Shown here piece after piece: positions 47,766-56,363 of a stretch of DNA of 64,000 nt; the stretch's first letter is position 1, and every line of letters begins with the position of its first letter. The translations under genes and the position numbers were made by a program. The notes beneath the pieces were generated by a model. It saw only the letters and a list, made by a program, of their open reading frames with translations, was not told where the DNA came from and searched no databases. The DNA is taken from assembly GCF_009846865.1 (NCBI RefSeq), contig NZ_WUWN01000019.1, forward strand, positions 1 to 64,000, in the 5' to 3' direction. The DNA comes from Puerhibacterium puerhi. GTDB lineage: Bacteria; Actinomycetota; Actinomycetes; Actinomycetales; Cellulomonadaceae.

Positions 47766-48674
47766 ATGAGCGGCAAGCACACCCGGCGCGGCGACGAGGC
47801 CGACGCCCAGGACCGGCTCGGGCGGCTCGTCCGGCGCTGGCAGGTCCCGGCCACCGAGGCGCTGCGCTGGCGCCCGGGCACCGACGTGCGCTCGCTGGAC
47901 TGCTCCGCCACCCCCGGCTGGGACGGCGGCCGCGACGCGGGCGAGGAGCTGTTCGAGGGCCAGGCCGTCGAGCTCGCCGACCTGCAGGAGCGGCTCTTCG
48001 CCGACGGGCGCACGGGCGGGACCCGCAGCGTGCTGCTCGTCCTCCAGGGCCTCGACACGGCGGGCAAGGGCGGCGTGGTGCGGCACGTCGTGGGGCTCGT
48101 GGACCCGCAGGGCGTCATGCACCGGTCCTTCGGTCCGCCGACCGCCGAGGAGGCGGCGCACGGATACCTGTGGCGCGTGCGGAACGCCCTGCCGCGCCCC
48201 GGCTACATCGGGGTGTTCGACCGGTCGCACCACGAGCAGGTGCTCGTCGTGCGCGTGGCCGGGCTCGAGCCCGAGCCCACCTGGCGGGCGCACTACGACG
48301 AGATCAACGAGTTCGAGGCCGAGGTGGCCGCGGCCGGCACGACGATCGTCAAGTGCGCCCTCTTCGTGTCCGCCGACGAGCAGCGCTCCCGCCTCGCGCA
48401 GCGGCTGGAGCGCCCCGACAAGTACTGGAAGTACGACCCGGGCGACGTCGACACCCGCAAGCGGCTGCCGGAGTACCTCGACGCCTACCAGGAGATGCTC
48501 GAGCGCACCTCGACCGACGTGGCCCCGTGGTACGTCGTCCCCGCGGACCGGAAGTGGTTCACGCGCCTGGCCGTGGGCGAGCTGCTGCTCGACGCGCTGC
48601 GCTCCCTCGACCTCGGCTGGCCGGAGCCGGCGTTCGACGTCGAGGAGGAGCGGCGCCGGCTCGCGGCGACCTGA
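47766..48674 (+). CDS. ppk2: Polyphosphate kinase 2 family (polyphosphate:nucleotide phosphotransferase)
   Basis: 302 aa from ATG 47766, leaderless. PPK2 core: Walker A LVLQGLDTAGKGGVVRHV, MHRSFGPPTAEEAAHGYLWRV, Walker B FDRSHHEQVLVVRV, lid-region Arg in RSRLAQRLERPDKYWKYDPGD, and YQEMLERTSTDVAPWYVVPADRKWFTR. It transfers phosphate between polyphosphate and AMP or nucleoside diphosphates; the subclass is not decided here. The N-terminal 60 residues are an Arg-rich extension. Confidence 0.93.
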   Translation: MSGKHTRRGDEADAQDRLGRLVRRWQVPATEALRWRPGTDVRSLDCSATPGWDGGRDAGEELFEGQAVELADLQERLFADGRTGGTRSVLLVLQGLDTAGKGGVVRHVVGLVDPQGVMHRSFGPPTAEEAAHGYLWRVRNALPRPGYIGVFDRSHHEQVLVVRVAGLEPEPTWRAHYDEINEFEAEVAAAGTTIVKCALFVSADEQRSRLAQRLERPDKYWKYDPGDVDTRKRLPEYLDAYQEMLERTSTDVAPWYVVPADRKWFTRLAVGELLLDALRSLDLGWPEPAFDVEEERRRLAAT

Positions 48675-48720
48675 CGCCCCGGGCGCCCCGGGCGACCCGG
48701 CGCTCCGGGCGCCCCGGCGC

Positions 48721-49785
48721 TCAGCCGGCCGGGGTCCCGGCCGCCAGCGTGCGGCCCTCCTCCGCGAGGGCGCCCAGCCGGGACAGGGCACGGAAGTACT
48801 TCTTGCGGTAGCCGCCGCGCAGCATCTCCTCCGAGAACAGCCCCGCCTCGCCGGCGCCCGCCAGCAGCACGGGCACGTCCCGGTCGTAGAGGCGGTCGAC
48901 GAGCACCACCAGCCGCAGCGCGACCTCCTGGCGCGTCACCGGGTGCACGTTCGTGAGCCCCACCATGCCGACGCCGTCGAGCAGCGCGCCGTAGCGGCTC
49001 GGGTGCACGGTGGCGAGGTGGTCGAGCAGCGCGTCGAAGTCGTCCAGCGTCGCGTCCGCCCGGGCGGTCGCGACGCGCTCGACGGTCGCGGCAGGCAGCG
49101 GCTCGGACGCGGTGACGACGGCGCGGTGCCGGTAGTCCTCGCCGTCGACGCGCAGCACCTCGAACCGCTCGGCGAGCGCCTGGATCTCGCGCAGGAAGTC
49201 CTCCGCGGCGAACCGGCCCTCGCCGAGGGCCTCGGGCAGCGTGTTCGACGTGGCCGCGAGCGCCACGCCCCGGTCGGTCAGCTCGCGCAGCAGCCGGGAC
49301 ATCAGGGTGGTGTCACCGGCGTCGTCGAGCTCGAACTCGTCGATGCACACCAGCTTCCTGGTGGCGAGCGCGTCGACCGTGGGCAGGAAGCCGAGCGCGC
49401 CGACCAGGTTGGTGTACTCCACGAAGGTGCCGTACGCGGCGACGTCGGTGCCCACGGCGTGCACCAGCGACGTCAGCAGGTGCGTCTTGCCGACGCCGAA
49501 GCCGCCGTCCATGTACACGGCGGGCGGCGCGGCCCGCCGGCGCGCGAACAGCCCCTTGAGCCCCGACGGCGCGGGCGCGGCGATCTCCCGGGCCACCTCC
49601 TCCAGGCGCGCGAGCGTCGCGGCCTGGCTCGGGTAGGCGGGGTTGGCGCGGTAGGTCGCGAAGCGGGCCTGCGCGAAGTGCCGCGGCGGCACGAGGTCGT
49701 CCAGCAGGCGCTGCGGCGAGACGGCGGGGCGCACCGACGTCAGGGACGTCGGGGCGGTGGTGCTGCGGGTGGGCGCGCTCGTCAC
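48721..49785 (-). CDS. zapE: Cell division protein ZapE (AFG1-type ATPase)
   Basis: 354 aa from GTG 49785; a TAGGGT box eight bases upstream hints at a nearly leaderless start. ZapE/AFG1 features: FATYRANPAYPSQAATLARLE, GLKGLFARR, Walker A MDGGFGVGKTHLL, YVEYTNLVGALGFLP-type segment, Walker B LVCIDEFELDDAGDTTLMSRLL, sensor ATSNTLPEALGEGRF, and the C-terminal RLYDRDVPVLLAG and FSEEMLRGGYRKKYFRALSRL. It is an AAA+-like P-loop ATPase associated with the Z ring or, in other lineages, protein quality control. Convergent with ppk2. Confidence 0.92.
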   Translation of the reverse strand: MTSAPTRSTTAPTSLTSVRPAVSPQRLLDDLVPPRHFAQARFATYRANPAYPSQAATLARLEEVAREIAAPAPSGLKGLFARRRAAPPAVYMDGGFGVGKTHLLTSLVHAVGTDVAAYGTFVEYTNLVGALGFLPTVDALATRKLVCIDEFELDDAGDTTLMSRLLRELTDRGVALAATSNTLPEALGEGRFAAEDFLREIQALAERFEVLRVDGEDYRHRAVVTASEPLPAATVERVATARADATLDDFDALLDHLATVHPSRYGALLDGVGMVGLTNVHPVTRQEVALRLVVLVDRLYDRDVPVLLAGAGEAGLFSEEMLRGGYRKKYFRALSRLGALAEEGRTLAAGTPAG

Positions 49786-49874
49786 GGGGCACCACCCTAC
49801 GCTCGCGGCCGCCGCCCCACCGCCCGCGCGGGGGCGGCGGGGCACGCCCGCCGGCGGCGTGCGAGGGTGACGCC

Positions 49875-50783
49875 ATGACCGCTCCCGCCCCGCCGCCCGG
49901 CCCCGCGACGCACCCGGAACCGCAGCCCGAGCCCCGCCCGGCGGCCCTGCCCGACCTCGACCTGCTCCTGCCCGCGGCGCGCCCGGTGCCGCTCGCCGAG
50001 CGCGAGGTGGACCTCGCCGCGCTGTACGCGCACCCGGCCGGCCTGGTGCGCGCCAACATGGTCGCCTCGGTCGACGGCGCGGCGTGGGGTGCCGACCACC
50101 GCTCCGGCACCATCAACGACGCGGCGGACTTCCGGGTCTTCCGCGTGCTGCGGGCGCTCGCCGACGTCGTGGTGGTCGGCGCGGGCACCGCGCGGGCGGA
50201 GGGGTACACGCCGCTGGAGCGGCCCGCGGGGCTCGCGCACCTCGCGCCGCGCACGGCCGACGGCTCCCCCGCCCCGCTCGAGCTGGCCCTCGTCTCGCGC
50301 ACCGGCGCCGTGCCGCCCGCCCTCGCCGACGCCGACCGCCCGCCGCTGGTCGTCACCGGGGACGCCGGCGCCGCCGCCGCGCGCGCCGCGCTGCCCGCCG
50401 ACCGGGTGGTCGTCGCGCCGAGCCTCGAGGCGGGCGAGGTCGACCTGGGGGCAGCCCTCGCCGCCCTGGCCGAGCGGGGGCTGGCGCGGGTCCTCACCGA
50501 GGGCGGGCCGCGGCTGCTCGCCTCGCTGCTCGCCGCGGGCCTCGTGGACGAGGTCTGCCTGACCACCACCGCCCGGCTGGAGGGGCCGGGGGCCGGCCGG
50601 ATCGTCGCCGGCGCCGCCGGGGGCCCGGCCGGGCGCACGCGGCTCGGGCACCTGCTCGCCGACCGGGCGACGGGGACGCTGCTGGCCCGCTGGGTCGTGG
50701 ACCGGGGACCGGACCCGGGACCGGACCAGGGACCGGACCCGGCGCCGGAGCCTCGGACGGCGGCGGGCGGGCAGGCTGGCTAG
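49875..50783 (+). CDS. Pyrimidine reductase family protein (RibD C-terminal domain)
   Basis: 302 aa from ATG 49875 with GAGGGTGACGCC before it. RibD-C fold: VRANMVASVDGAAWGADHRSGTINDAADFRVFRVLRALADVVVVGAGTARAEGY, then VVAPS, LARVLTEGGPRLLASLLAAGLVDEVCLTTT and GAGRIV. These proteins resemble the NADPH-dependent pyrimidine reductase of riboflavin synthesis, but the deaminase half is absent and no rib genes are near. Both ends are low complexity: a Pro/Glu N-terminus and a C-terminal tail encoded by a short tandem repeat. Confidence 0.85.
   Translation: MTAPAPPPGPATHPEPQPEPRPAALPDLDLLLPAARPVPLAEREVDLAALYAHPAGLVRANMVASVDGAAWGADHRSGTINDAADFRVFRVLRALADVVVVGAGTARAEGYTPLERPAGLAHLAPRTADGSPAPLELALVSRTGAVPPALADADRPPLVVTGDAGAAAARAALPADRVVVAPSLEAGEVDLGAALAALAERGLARVLTEGGPRLLASLLAAGLVDEVCLTTTARLEGPGAGRIVAGAAGGPAGRTRLGHLLADRATGTLLARWVVDRGPDPGPDQGPDPAPEPRTAAGGQAG
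50697..50749 (+). repeat. Tandem repeat encoding a Gly/Pro/Asp tail
   Basis: Four imperfect copies of a 12-base unit (GGACCGGACCCG-like) at the 3' end of the RibD-like gene encode repeated GPDPGPDQ-like residues. A likely slippage site; probably little structural effect. Confidence 0.7.
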
Positions 50784-50786
50784 GTT
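50781..50786 (+). promoter_or_regulatory. -10 box for leaderless gene at 50793
   Basis: TAGGTT, six bases, then ATG 50793. It lies at the very end of the preceding gene. Confidence 0.6.
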
Positions 50787-50792
50787 GGTCGC

Positions 50793-51344
50793 ATGCCGAA
50801 CCTGCCAGTGGTCCTCGTGCTGACCGAGGACACCCTGACCTCCGCCGACGTCGACCACATCACGCGGCTGCACGCCGAGGACCCGGTCGCCTACCGGGTG
50901 CTCGTTCCGGCCGACACCGAGCGCAACGTCGTCACGTCGATCATCGACCACCTGGGCATGGGCGAGCTGCGCCGGGCGTGGGACGACCTGCTCGGCAGGG
51001 AGCCCGACGCGCGGCAGGCCACGGCCACCGCCGCCGAGCAGCTCGAGGGGTCGGTCAAGGCGCTGCGCGCGACCGGCGCCGAGGCGGACGGGTTCGTCAC
51101 CGCCGACGACCCGCTGCCCGCGCTGCGCGCGGAGGTGGAGCGGCTGGGCGGCGAGGCCGCCGCACCGGGCGCGGCGGCCGGGCCGGCGGCGGGCGACGCG
51201 CCGGCCGGCGTGCGGGAGGCGGTCGTGGTCACCTACCCGCACGCGGTGGAGGACACGTTCCACTCCGACTGGGCGTCGCGGGCGCGCGACGAGCTGCACG
51301 TGCCGGTGCTGCACCTCTACCTGGGCACGAGCGAGCTGGGCTGA
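50793..51344 (+). CDS. 183-aa uncharacterised protein, possibly UspA-like fold
   Basis: ATG 50793, leaderless. It begins MPNLPVVLVLTEDTLTSADV, continues HLHAEDP-type text (HITRLHAEDPVAYRVLVPADTERNV), has a central Ala/Gly-rich loop around residues 125-145, and ends VTYPHAVEDTFHSDWASRARDELHVPVLHLYLGTSELG. Alternating hydrophobic strands and helices resemble small nucleotide-binding (UspA-like) proteins, but no ATP motif is clear. Conserved actinobacterial protein of unknown function, convergent with the racemase gene (3 bp apart). Confidence 0.7.
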   Translation: MPNLPVVLVLTEDTLTSADVDHITRLHAEDPVAYRVLVPADTERNVVTSIIDHLGMGELRRAWDDLLGREPDARQATATAAEQLEGSVKALRATGAEADGFVTADDPLPALRAEVERLGGEAAAPGAAAGPAAGDAPAGVREAVVVTYPHAVEDTFHSDWASRARDELHVPVLHLYLGTSELG

Positions 51345-51347
51345 GGC

Positions 51348-52091
51348 TCAGCGCACCTCGTGGCCGGCGGTGACGATCGTCGCCTTGACCAGCTCGTCCA
51401 TGGAGTCCAGGAAGGGCGGCTCGTCGAGCAGGCCGTGGTCCACGGCCGCCACCGACAGCTCGGTGCAGCCGAGGACCACCACCGACGCCCCGCGCTCCAC
51501 GAGCCGCGCCGCCACGGCGCGCAGGGCGTCCACGTCGGCCGGGCGCCCGGCCTTGACCTGGTCGTAGATGACGGCGTTGACGACGTCCTGGTCCTGCGGC
51601 GTCGGGGTGAGCACCTCCACGCCGTGCGCCGCGAACGCGTCGTCGTAGACCCGGGAGGCGACGGTGCCGGCCGTGGCCAGCAGGCCGACGCGTTCCAGGC
51701 CGGGCACGCGCTCGCGCGCCGCGGCGACCGTCACGTCGATGATCGACAGGAACGGCGTGCTGACCGCGTCCAGCACCTGCTGGGTGAAGTAGTGGGCGGT
51801 GTTGCACGGCATGACCAGGAAGCTCACGCCGAACGCCTCGAGCCGCCGGGCGTCGCGCGCCAGCACGGGGCCCGGGTCCTCGTCGGAGCGGTCGAGCACG
51901 AAGGCCGTGCGGTCTGGGATCGTCGCGTGGTTGAGCACCACCATGTCGACGTGGTCCTGGTCCCGCTCCGCCCGCGTGCGCTGCACCACCCGCTGCAGGA
52001 AGTACGCGGTGGCCAGCGGGCCGACGCCGCCGATGACGCCGACCGGCGGCCGCTCGGCGCCCTCGGTGCCCCTCGCCTCCGGCGCCGTCAT
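51348..52091 (-). CDS. Aspartate/glutamate racemase family protein
   Basis: 247 aa from ATG 52091, sharing one base with the preceding stop (TGATG). Racemase hallmarks: GVIGGVGPLATAYFLQRVV, first catalytic Cys in FLVMPCNTAHYF, LSIIDVTVAAARE, and second Cys in VVVLGCTELSVAAVDH. The two Cys act as acid/base pair in PLP-independent racemisation. It ends the gnd-ligase-ligase operon. In Enterococcus faecium an aspartate racemase and an ATP-grasp D-aspartate ligase form an operon that adds D-Asp to peptidoglycan, so D-Asp supply is a good hypothesis; Glu racemisation is possible. Confidence 0.9.
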   Translation of the reverse strand: MTAPEARGTEGAERPPVGVIGGVGPLATAYFLQRVVQRTRAERDQDHVDMVVLNHATIPDRTAFVLDRSDEDPGPVLARDARRLEAFGVSFLVMPCNTAHYFTQQVLDAVSTPFLSIIDVTVAAARERVPGLERVGLLATAGTVASRVYDDAFAAHGVEVLTPTPQDQDVVNAVIYDQVKAGRPADVDALRAVAARLVERGASVVVLGCTELSVAAVDHGLLDEPPFLDSMDELVKATIVTAGHEVR

Positions 52092-53392
52092 CAGCGGCCC
52101 GTCCAGGCCAGGGCTCGCGCCGCGGACACCGGGTAGAACCGGGCGTACTTGCGGTAGTGGTTGAGCTGTGCCACCACCAGGTACGCCACGCGTCGCGGGT
52201 CCCACTCGTGGCGGTACCACAGCGGGTTCGTGGCCCGGCGGCGCAGCAGCAGCCCGCGGGTGCGGGCGCGCAGACCGGGGTCGAGCACGTAGCGCAGCAG
52301 CAGCGGCCCCGGCAGCACGGTGTACAGGTGCTCCGCGGCGAGCTCGCCGTCGGCGGTCAGCGGCACGTCGGCGCCGAGCACGGCGCGCGGCTCCGGGTCG
52401 AGGCCGCGCAGGTGCTCGTGCACGTAGAACCGCACGGCGTTCGCCCCGGCGCCGGTGATGTAGAAGTTCGAGCGCCCCAGGCGCGGGTTGAGCTCGAAGA
52501 ACACGTACCGCCCGTCGCGCGGGTCGTACTTGAGGTCGAAGTTCGCGTACCCCGTCCAGCCGACGTGCTCCAGCAGGCGGCGCGCCTGCTCGACGACCTC
52601 GTGCTGGACGCCGGTGATGATGCCGGCCGGGTTGCCGAGCGCGCCGGGCGCGTGCTCCTCGAGCAGCACGTGGCCGAACGAGGCGAACCGCACCTTGCCC
52701 TGGGCGTCGCTGTAGCAGGTCAGGATCCGCATGCCCGAGTCGTCGCCCGGGATGAAGTCCTGGATGACGAACGTCCCGGTGTAGCCGGCGTCGCGCACCC
52801 GCCCCAGCAGCTCCAGCAGCTCCGGGCGCGAGCCCACGGTGAAGACCTTCTTCTTCCCCGGGAACTCGACGTCGTGGTACGCGGCGGTGCTGGCCGCCTT
52901 GGCGATCACCGGGAAGGTCAGGCCGCTGGTGTCCGGCTCGCCGCCCGCGGCGACGTCGTGCACCACCGTGGTGGGGTGCGCGATGCCGAGCTCGGCGCAC
53001 AGCCGGCCGAACTCCTCCTTGTCCGTCAGGCGCACCAGCAGGTCCCGCGGCACGTACGGGATCGTGTACCGGTCCTCGAGGCGGTCGCGGTTCTCGACCA
53101 GGGCGCGCACGAGCCAGTCCGCCGAGCCGACGGCGATCAGGTCGGCGTCCGCGTGCCGGTCGGCGATCGCGCGCAGCCGCGCCACGAGCGCGTCGGCCTC
53201 GTCGATGCGCGGCTCGGCCACGTGCTCGAGGATGCGCGAGTGCCGCACCAGGCCCGTCGCCACGCTCGAGACGACGACCGGGCGCACGCCGTAGGCCTCG
53301 TGGAACGCGCGGGCGAGGCTGTAGGCGCCGATGTCGCCGCCCAGGACGACGGGCTGCAGGCGGCGGGCGGGGGCGCTGGCGGGCGCGCTCAC
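52091..53392 (-). CDS. ATP-grasp carboxylate-amine ligase, paralogue 2
   Basis: 433 aa from GTG 53392, overlapping the paralogue 1 stop (GTGA). ATP-grasp fold: VVLGGDIGAYSLARAFHEAYGVRPVVV, LTDKEEFGRLCAELGIAHP, FPVIAKAAST, FPGKKKVFTVGS, FVIQDFIPGDDSGMR, and the metal/ATP site in YVFFELNPRLGRSNFYITGAG. It shares motif order and about the same length with the adjacent paralogue 1. Such enzymes join an amino acid or acid to an amine through an acyl phosphate. Beside a racemase, D-aspartate ligation to the peptidoglycan stem Lys is a strong candidate role (inference). Confidence 0.88.
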   Translation of the reverse strand: MSAPASAPARRLQPVVLGGDIGAYSLARAFHEAYGVRPVVVSSVATGLVRHSRILEHVAEPRIDEADALVARLRAIADRHADADLIAVGSADWLVRALVENRDRLEDRYTIPYVPRDLLVRLTDKEEFGRLCAELGIAHPTTVVHDVAAGGEPDTSGLTFPVIAKAASTAAYHDVEFPGKKKVFTVGSRPELLELLGRVRDAGYTGTFVIQDFIPGDDSGMRILTCYSDAQGKVRFASFGHVLLEEHAPGALGNPAGIITGVQHEVVEQARRLLEHVGWTGYANFDLKYDPRDGRYVFFELNPRLGRSNFYITGAGANAVRFYVHEHLRGLDPEPRAVLGADVPLTADGELAAEHLYTVLPGPLLLRYVLDPGLRARTRGLLLRRRATNPLWYRHEWDPRRVAYLVVAQLNHYRKYARFYPVSAARALAWTGR

Positions 53393-54687
53393 AGGGCCTC
53401 CTTCACGGCCGCCGCGCGCGCCGCGTCGTGGTTGCGGCGCAGCTCGGCCGGCGGGTAGTAGGTGCGGTACTTGCGCCGGTGGTTGGTCAGCGCGGTGAGC
53501 ACGTACACGGCGCGCTTGAGCGTCCGGTCGGCCTTGTAGCGCAGGGGGTGCACCACCTTCCCGGCCCGCATCAGCCCGACGACGCGGGCCCGCAGCGCCG
53601 GGTCCAGCACGTAGCGGCGCAGCAGGCCGTGCGGCACCACGGCGTAGAGGACCTCGCGGTCGGCCACGGCCGGCTCGCGCCGCACGCCGCGCACGACGTC
53701 GTCCACCAGCACCTCGGCCACGTTCACGCCGCCGGCGGTCACGTAGTAGTTGTTGCGGCCGATGCGCGGGTTCTGCTCGAAGAACCGGTATACGCCGTCG
53801 CGCGGGTCGAGCTTGACGTCGAAGTTCGCGAAGCCGCGCCACCCGGTGTGCTCGTGCAGGCGGCGGGCCGCCTCGAGCAGCTCGGGCACCGGCTCGACGA
53901 TCATCGCCGAGGGGTTGCCGCGCGCCGCCGGCGTGCGCTCCTCGAGCAGCACCCGCGCCGAGGCCACGAGCGTGACGCGGCCCGAGGTGTCGGTGTACGT
54001 GGTGACCGAGCGCATCTGGGTGTCGTCGCCCGGCACCATGTCCTGCACCAGGAACCGCCCGCGGTAGCCGGCCTCGCGCAGGCTGGCGTACAGCCGGTCG
54101 AGCTCCGCCTGCGAGCCGATCTCGTAGATCTTCTTCTTCCCGGCGAACCGCACCGCGTGGTAGTCCGCGCTCGAGGCCGCCTTGGCGATCACCGGGAACG
54201 CGAACGGCACGGGCTCGGGCTGCCAGCCCGGCTCCTGGGCGCCGGCGAAGTCCTGGACCACCGTCGCCGGCACCGGCACGCCGATCTCCGTGCACGCCGC
54301 CAGGAACTCCGCCTTGTCGGAGATCCGGTCGATCAGCGCGGCGTCGGCGAACGGCACGACGTAGCCGGCGGCCTCCAGGACCTCGCGGTGGTGGACGAGG
54401 ATGCGCACCACCCAGTCCATGTTGGTCAGCAGCACGAGCGTCTCGGCGCCGGTGTGCTCGGCCGCCAGCTGCAGCAGCGCGGCGACGATCTCCTCGTCCG
54501 CCGAGCCGCACAGGCGCAGGTCGATGATCCGCGACCCCGCGATCGGGCCCGGCTCGGCGAACGCCACCACGGTGGTGCGCACGCCGTAGCGCTCGTGGAA
54601 CGCGCGGGCGAGGCCGTACACGCCGATGTCGGAGCCGACGATGACTGGCCGCACGGCGGCGTCGGTGGTGCTCACGGGGTGACTCAT
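53389..54687 (-). CDS. ATP-grasp carboxylate-amine ligase, paralogue 1
   Basis: 432 aa from ATG 54687, overlapping the gnd stop (ATGA). ATP-grasp motifs: VIVGSDIGVYGLARAFHERYGVRTTVV, DRISDKAEFLAACTEIGVPVP, FPVIAKAASSADYHAVRF, FAGKKKIYEIGS, FLVQDMVPGDDTQMR, and YRFFEQNPRIGRNNYYVTAGG carrying the Mg/ATP Glu-Asn pair. The C-terminal 80 residues are basic and Arg/Tyr-rich (HRRKYRTYYP), which may hold it near the membrane or cell-wall precursors. Two ligases in series could build a two-residue interpeptide bridge. Confidence 0.88.
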   Translation of the reverse strand: MSHPVSTTDAAVRPVIVGSDIGVYGLARAFHERYGVRTTVVAFAEPGPIAGSRIIDLRLCGSADEEIVAALLQLAAEHTGAETLVLLTNMDWVVRILVHHREVLEAAGYVVPFADAALIDRISDKAEFLAACTEIGVPVPATVVQDFAGAQEPGWQPEPVPFAFPVIAKAASSADYHAVRFAGKKKIYEIGSQAELDRLYASLREAGYRGRFLVQDMVPGDDTQMRSVTTYTDTSGRVTLVASARVLLEERTPAARGNPSAMIVEPVPELLEAARRLHEHTGWRGFANFDVKLDPRDGVYRFFEQNPRIGRNNYYVTAGGVNVAEVLVDDVVRGVRREPAVADREVLYAVVPHGLLRRYVLDPALRARVVGLMRAGKVVHPLRYKADRTLKRAVYVLTALTNHRRKYRTYYPPAELRRNHDAARAAAVKEAL

Positions 54688-56138
54688 GCCTCGCTCTCGG
54701 TGCGGTCGCCGGACCACTCGGTGTGGAAGGTGCCCTCGGCGTCGACGCGCTTGTAGGTGTGCGCGCCGAAGAAGTCGCGCTGGGCCTGCACGAGGGCGGC
54801 GGGCAGGCGCTCGGCGCGCACGCCGTCGTAGTAGGCCAGCGACGAGCTGAACGCCGGGGTGGGCACGCCGTGCAGCGCGGCCTGGGCCACGACGCGGCGC
54901 CAGGCGGCCACGCCCTCGCTCACCGCGGCGGTGAAGTACTCGTCGGCCAGCAGCAGCGGCAGGTTCGGGTCGCGCTCGTAGGCCTCGGTGATGCGGTCGA
55001 GGAACCGGGCGCGGATGATGCACCCGCCGCGCCAGATGCGGGCCATGGCGCCGCGGTCGATGTCCCAGCCGTTCTCGGCCGAGGCGGCAGCGATCTGGTC
55101 GAAGCCCTGGGAGTAGGCCACGACCTTCGAGGCGTAGAGCGCCTTGCGCACGTCCTCGACGAACGCGTCGCGGTCGGTGACGTCCCAGGGCTGGGCCTCG
55201 GCCGGCAGGGCGGCGCGGGCGGCCTCGCGCTGCGGCACCGAGCCGGACAGCGAGCGGGCGAACGTGGCCTCGGCGATCCCGGTGATCGGCACGCCGAGGT
55301 CCAGGCCGTTCTGCACCGTCCAGCGGCCGGTGCCCTTCTGCTCGGCCTGGTCGAGCACGACGTCGACGAACGCGGACCCCGTCCTGGCGTCCGTGTGGCC
55401 GAGCACCTCGGCGGTGATCTCGATGAGGAACGACTCCAGGTCGCCGGTGTTCCAGCGCGCGAAGATCTCGCCGATCTCCTTGGCCGAGGCGCCGAGCCCC
55501 TGGCGCAGCAGGTCGTACGCCTCGGCGATGAGCTGCATGTCGGCGTACTCGATGCCGTTGTGCACCATCTTGACGAAGTGGCCGGCACCGTCGGGGCCGA
55601 CGTAGGTGCAGCACGGGACGCCCCCGACCTTGGCCGAGATGTCCTCGAGGATCGGGCCGAGGGAGGCGTAGGCCTCGCGGGTGCCGCCGGGCATGATGGA
55701 CGGGCCGTTCAGCGCGCCCTCCTCGCCGCCGGACACGCCGGTGCCCACGAAGTGCAGCCCGCGCTCGCGCAGCGCCGCCTCGCGCCGGATCGTGTCGGGG
55801 AAGTGGGCGTTGCCGGCGTCGATGACGATGTCGCCCTCCTCCAGCAGCGGGACGAGCTCGTCGATCACGGCGTCGGTCGGGCCGCCGGCCTTGACCATCA
55901 CGATGACCTTGCGCGGCCGCTCCAGCGAGGCCACGAAGTCGGCCATCGACTCCGACGGCACGAACGTTCCCTCGTCGCCGTGCTCGGCCACCAGCGACTG
56001 CGTGCGGGAGTACGAGCGGTTGTGCAGCGCCACGGTGTACCCGTGGCGGGCGAGGTTGCGGGCCAGGTTGCGGCCCATGACCGCGAGCCCGGTGACGCCG
56101 ATCTGCGCCTGCGCGGCGCCGCTGGTCGTGTCGCTCAT
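54684..56138 (-). CDS. gnd: 6-phosphogluconate dehydrogenase, decarboxylating
   Basis: 484 aa from ATG 56138 with AAGGAG nine bases upstream. NADP-binding GVTGLAVMGRNLARNLARHGYTVALHNRS, VMVKAGGPTDAVIDEL, GTGVSGGEEGALNGPSIMPGG, and catalytic GHFVKMVHNGIEYADMQLIAEAYDLL, then the C-terminal helix bundle with WRGGCIIRARFLDRI and a final AHTYKR. The enzyme converts 6-phosphogluconate to ribulose-5-phosphate, CO2 and NADPH. It is the long form found in GndA-type bacteria. Unusually, it heads the ligase-ligase-racemase operon; NADPH or pentose supply has no obvious link to them. Confidence 0.95.
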   Translation of the reverse strand: MSDTTSGAAQAQIGVTGLAVMGRNLARNLARHGYTVALHNRSYSRTQSLVAEHGDEGTFVPSESMADFVASLERPRKVIVMVKAGGPTDAVIDELVPLLEEGDIVIDAGNAHFPDTIRREAALRERGLHFVGTGVSGGEEGALNGPSIMPGGTREAYASLGPILEDISAKVGGVPCCTYVGPDGAGHFVKMVHNGIEYADMQLIAEAYDLLRQGLGASAKEIGEIFARWNTGDLESFLIEITAEVLGHTDARTGSAFVDVVLDQAEQKGTGRWTVQNGLDLGVPITGIAEATFARSLSGSVPQREAARAALPAEAQPWDVTDRDAFVEDVRKALYASKVVAYSQGFDQIAAASAENGWDIDRGAMARIWRGGCIIRARFLDRITEAYERDPNLPLLLADEYFTAAVSEGVAAWRRVVAQAALHGVPTPAFSSSLAYYDGVRAERLPAALVQAQRDFFGAHTYKRVDAEGTFHTEWSGDRTESEA

Positions 56139-56351
56139 CGTGCCTGCTCCTTCGTTCGGTCTCGCGTCCGGTCTCGGGCGCGAGGCGATCGTCCCCCGTC
56201 CGCCGTCCGGCCGCACCAGCCGTCCGCGCACCGGTCGGGGCGCCCGCACCAGCCTAGGGGACGGCGCCGACCGACCCGGGCGAACCGGGACGATCCGGTC
56301 GCGCGCGACACCTGCCCGCCGCGCCTGCGCCGCGTGCGCGCGCGCAGGCCC

Positions 56352-56357
56352 TAGCGT
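56352..56357 (+). promoter_or_regulatory. -10 box for leaderless DUF3000 gene
   Basis: TAGCGT, six bases, then GTG 56364. Confidence 0.6.
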
Positions 56358-56363
56358 GGCACC

